This document shows, piece by piece, positions 60,301-64,000 of a stretch of DNA of 64,000 nucleotides (position 1 is its first letter; each line of letters opens with the position of its first letter). A program made the position numbers and the translations under genes. The notes under the pieces were generated by a model. It saw only the letters and a program-made list of their open reading frames with translations, did not search any database and had not been told where the DNA came from. The stretch comes from Meconema thalassinum (lineage: Eukaryota; Arthropoda; Insecta; Orthoptera; Tettigoniidae): NCBI GenBank assembly GCA_946902985.2, contig CAMPQE020000052.1, forward strand, positions 496,001 through 560,000, read 5' to 3'.

Positions 60301-63300
60301 GCAGCTCTGCCCTCTAATACCGTCAAGGATCCTCACCATCTCCCACTGTGCAGCTCTGCCCTCTAATACCGTCAAGGATCCTCACCATCTCCCACTTTGC
60401 AGCTCTGCCCTCTAATACCGTCAGGGTTCCTCACCATCTCCCACTTTGCAGCTCTGCCCTCTAATACCGTCAAGGTTCCTCACCATCTCCCACTGTGCAG
60501 CTCTGCCCTCTAATACCGTCAAGGTTCCTCACCATCTCCCACTTTGCAGCTCTGCCCTCTAATACCGTCAAGGTTCCTCACCATCTCCCACTGTGCAGCT
60601 CTGCCCTCTAATACCGTCAAGGTTCCTCACCATCTCCCACTGTGCAGCTCTGCCCTCTAATACCGTCAAGGTTCCTCACCATCTCCCACTTTGCAGCTCT
60701 GCCCTCTAATACCGTCAAGGTTCCTCACCATCTCCCACTGTGCAGCTCTGCCCTCTAATACCGTCAAGGATCCTCACCATCTCCCACTGTGCAGCTCTGC
60801 CCTCTAATGCCGTCAAGGATCCTCACCATCTCCCACTTTGCAGCTCTGCCCTCTAATACCGTCAAGGATCCTCACCATCCCCCACTTTGCAGCTCTGCCC
60901 TCTAATACAGTCAAGGTTCCTCACCATCTCCCACTGTGCAGCTCTGCCCTCTAATACCGTCAAGGTTCCTCACCATCTCCCACTGTGCAGCTCTGCCCTC
61001 TAATACCGTCAAGGTTCCTCACCATCTCCCACTGTGCAGCTCTGCCCTCTAATACCGTCAAGGTTCCTCACCATCTCCCACTGTGCAGCTCTGTCCTCTA
61101 ATACCGTCAAGGATCCTCACCATCTCCCACTGTGCAGCTCTGCCCTCTAATACCGTCAAGGATCCTCACCATCTCCCACTGTGCAGCTCTGCCCTCTAAT
61201 ACCGTCAAGGTTCCTCACCATCCCCCACTGTGCAGCTCTGCCCTCTAATACCGTCAAGGTTCCTCACCATCTCCCACTGTGCAGCTCTGCCCTCTAATAC
61301 CGTCAAGGATCCTCACCATCCCCCACTGTGCAGCTCTGCCCTCTAATACCGTCAAGGTTCCTCACCATCTCCCACTTTGCAGCTCTGCCCTCTAATACCG
61401 TCAAGGTTCCTCACCATCTCCCACTGTGCAGCTCTGCCCTCTAATACCGTCAAGGTTCCTCACCATCTCCCACTGTGCAGCTCTGCCCTCTAATACCGTC
61501 AAGGTTCCTCACCATCTCCCACTGTGCAGCTCTGCCCTCTAATACCGTCAAGGTTCCTCACCATCTCCCACTGTGCAGCTCTGCCCTCTAATACCGTCAA
61601 GGTTCCTCACCATCCCCCACTGTGCAGCTCTGCCCTCTAATACCGTCAAGGTTCCTCACCATCTCCCACTGTGCAGCTCTGCCCTCTAATACCGTCAAGG
61701 TTCCTCACCATCTCCCACTTTGCAGCTCTGTCCTCTAATACCGTCAAGGATCCTCACCATCTCCCACTGTGCAGCTCTGTCCTCTAATACCGTCAAGGTT
61801 CCTCACCATCTCCCACTGTGCAGCTCTGCCCTCTAATACCGTCAAGGTTCCTCACCATCTCCCACTTTGCAGCTCTGCCCTCTAATACCGTCAAGGATCC
61901 TCACCATCTCCCACTTTGCAGCTCTGCCCTCTAATACCGTCAAGGATCCTCACCATCTCCCACTGTGCAGCTCTGCCCTCTAATACCGTCAAGGTTCCTC
62001 ACCATCTCCCACTGTGCAGCTCTGCCCTCTAATACCGTCAAGGTTCCTCACCATCTCCCACTGTGCAGCTCTGCCCTCTAATACCGTCAAGGTTCCTCAC
62101 CATCTCCCACTGTGCAGCTCTGCCCTCTAATACCGTCAAGGTTCCTCACCATCTCCCACTGTGCAGCTCTGCCCTCTAATACCGTCAAGGATCCTCACCA
62201 TCTCCCACTGTGCAGCTCTGCCCTCTAATACCGTCAAGGTTCCTCACCATCTCCCACTGTGCAGCTCTGCCCTCTAATACCGTCAAGGTTCCTCACCATC
62301 TCCCACTTTGCAGCTCTGCCCTCTAATACCGTCAAGGTTCCTCACCATCTCCCACTTTGCAGCTCTGCCCTCTAATACCGTCAAGGATCCTCACCATCTC
62401 CCACTGTGCAGCTCTGCCCTCTAATACCGTCAAGGATCCTCACCATCTCCCACTTTGCAGCTCTGCCCTCTAATACCGTCAAGGTTCCTCACCATCTCCC
62501 ACTTTGCAGCTCTGCCCTCTAATACCGTCAAGGTTCCTCACCATCTCCCACTGTGCAGGTCTGTCCTCTAATACCGTCAAGGTTCCTCACCATCTCCCAC
62601 TGTGCAGCTCTGCCCTCTAATACCGTCAAGGATCCTCACCATCTCCCACTGTGCAGCTCTGCCCTCTAATACCGTCAAGGATCCTCACCATCTCCCACTG
62701 TGCAGCTCTGTCCTCTAATACCGTCAAGGTTCCTCACCATCTCCCACTGTGCAGCTCTGCCCTCTAATACCGTCAAGGATCCTCACCATCTCCCACTTTG
62801 CAGCTCTGCCCTCTAATACCGTCAAGGATCCTCACCATCTCCCACTTTGCAGCTCTGTCCTCTAATACCGTCAAGGTTCCTCACCATCTCCCACTGTGCA
62901 GCTCTGCCCTCTAATACCGTCAAGGATCCTCACCATCTCCCACTGTGCAGCTCTGTCCTCTAATACCGTCAAGGTTCCTCACCATCTCCCACTGTGCAGC
63001 TCTGCCCTCTAATACCGTCAAGGATCCTCACCATCTCCCACTGTGCAGCTCTGCCCTCTAATACCGTCAAGGATCCTCACCATCTCCCACTGTGCAGCTC
63101 TGCCCTCTAATACCGTCAAGGTTCCTCACCATCTCCCACTTTGCAGCTCTGCCCTCTAATACCGTCAAGGATCCTCACCATCTCCCACTGTGCAGCTCTG
63201 CCGTCTAATACCGTCAAGGTTCCTCACCATCTCCCACTGTGCAGCTCTGCCCTCTAATACCGTCAAGGATCCTCACCATCTCCCACTTTGCAGCTCTGCC

Positions 63301-64000
63301 CTCTAATACCGTCAAGGATCCTCACCATCCCCCACTTTGCAGCTCTGCCCTCTAATACCGTCAAGGTTCCTCACCATCCCCCACTGTGCAGCTCTGTCCT
63401 CTAATACCGTCAAGGTTCCTCACCATCTCCCACTGTGCAGCTCTGCCCTCTAATACCGTCAAGGATCCTCACCATCTCCCACTGTGCAGCTCTGCCCTCT
63501 AATACCGTCAAGGTTCCTCACCATCTCCCACTGTGCAGCTCTGCCCTCTAATACCGTCAAGGATCCTCACCATCTCCCACTGTGCAGCTCTGTCCTTTAA
63601 TACCGTCAAGGTTCCTCACCATCTCCCACTTTGCAGCTCTGTCCTCTAATACCGTCAAGGATCCTCACCATCTCCCACTTTGCAGCTCTGTCCTCTAATA
63701 CCGTCAAGGATCCTCACCATCTCCCACTGTGCAGCTCTGCCCTCTAATACCGTCAAGGATCCTCACCATCTCCCACTTTGCAGCTCTGCCCTCTAATACC
63801 GTCAAGGATCCTCACCATCTCCCACTGTGCAGCTCTGCCCTCTAATACCGTCAAGGATCCTCACCATCTCCCACTGTGCAGCTCTGCCCTCTAATACCGT
63901 CAAGGATCCTCACCATCTCCCACTGTGCAGCTCTGTCCTCTAATACCGTCAAGGTTCCTCACCATCTCCCACTTTGCAGCTCTGCCCTCTAATACCGTCA
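48359..64000. repeat. 49-bp satellite array, about 319 units, open at the window end
   Basis: The unit is 49 bp, beginning ctctaataccgtcaaggttc and ending cactgtgcagctctgcc. It repeats head to tail without interruption or inversion to the last base. Three positions vary again and again: aagg[T/A]tcc (the A form makes a BamHI site), cact[G/T]tgcag and ctg[C/T]cctct. A rarer variant is 'catcCcccac'. Length changes are rare: one 50-bp unit near 53,353 and one 46-bp unit near 56,369. Every frame meets a stop once per three units, so it is non-coding. The first unit is continuous with a LINE-like reading frame. Confidence 0.97.
51100..52079. repeat. Recent 490-bp (ten-unit) duplication inside the satellite
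   Basis: The block at about 51,100-51,589 recurs at about 51,590-52,079 with the same order of T/A, G/T and C/T variants. Both copies carry the rare 'catcccccac' variant in the same two units (51,225 and 51,715; 51,421 and 51,911). The only difference seen inside the block is 'agccctgcc' at 51,582. Confidence 0.85.

Noticed and set aside
48359..64000. CRISPR-like array
   Set aside because: There are no unique spacers; repeats abut directly and the context is eukaryotic.
48359..64000. Centromeric or telomeric identity
   Set aside because: There is no TTAGG and no independent evidence; array size alone does not show centromere function.

Overview
The window looks like insect nuclear DNA from a large, repeat-rich genome. 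It holds a spliced C2H2 zinc-finger gene with canonical GT-AG introns, RTE-type and other LINEs, tRNA-derived SINEs, piggyBac and Harbinger transposase remnants, Helentron-like elements and long satellite DNA. There are no operons, rRNA genes or convincing functional tRNA genes. The flavour suggests a polyneopteran such as an orthopteran or cockroach relative, but the species cannot be fixed from the sequence alone.

The only host gene I can support lies on the minus strand between 33,970 and about 9,791. Five coding exons (33,902-33,970; 33,618-33,716; 25,659-25,775; 23,202-23,260; 9,791-11,546) have good splice sites, and their reading phases join without a break (0, 0, 0, then 2+1). The first four encode short acidic segments. 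The last encodes a homogenised array of about 19 C2H2 finger units. Two in-frame nonsense codons (TAG at 10,862-10,864 and TAA at 9,878-9,880) interrupt the array, so the gene is either truncated to six fingers or decaying.

Region by region: 1-9.8 kb holds old LINE fragments, SINEs and a Harbinger transposase remnant. 9.8-34 kb is the zinc-finger gene, with introns containing two tandem Helentron-like elements (16.2-18.9 kb), LINE and SINE debris, a nearly complete RTE LINE with an intact set of endonuclease catalytic residues (26.9-30.1 kb) and a 41-bp minisatellite (31.9-32.9 kb). 34-38 kb holds a SINE, an RTE 3' fragment and a 1.3-kb foldback element enclosing a decayed tyrosine-recombinase-like ORF. 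38-44 kb is a three-level nest: a Helentron-like element inside a LINE, inside a piggyBac transposase pseudogene. 44-48 kb holds two more Helentron-like copies, a LINE fragment and a Leu-tRNA-derived SINE.

From 48,359 to the end of the window (15.6 kb, about 319 units) there is an uninterrupted 49-bp tandem satellite. Its first unit is continuous with the 3' coding end of a LINE-like reading frame, so the satellite appears to have been born by amplification of a piece of a retrotransposon ORF. This and the pseudogenising zinc-finger gene are the two most interesting things here. I see no convincing new enzymatic or defence system.
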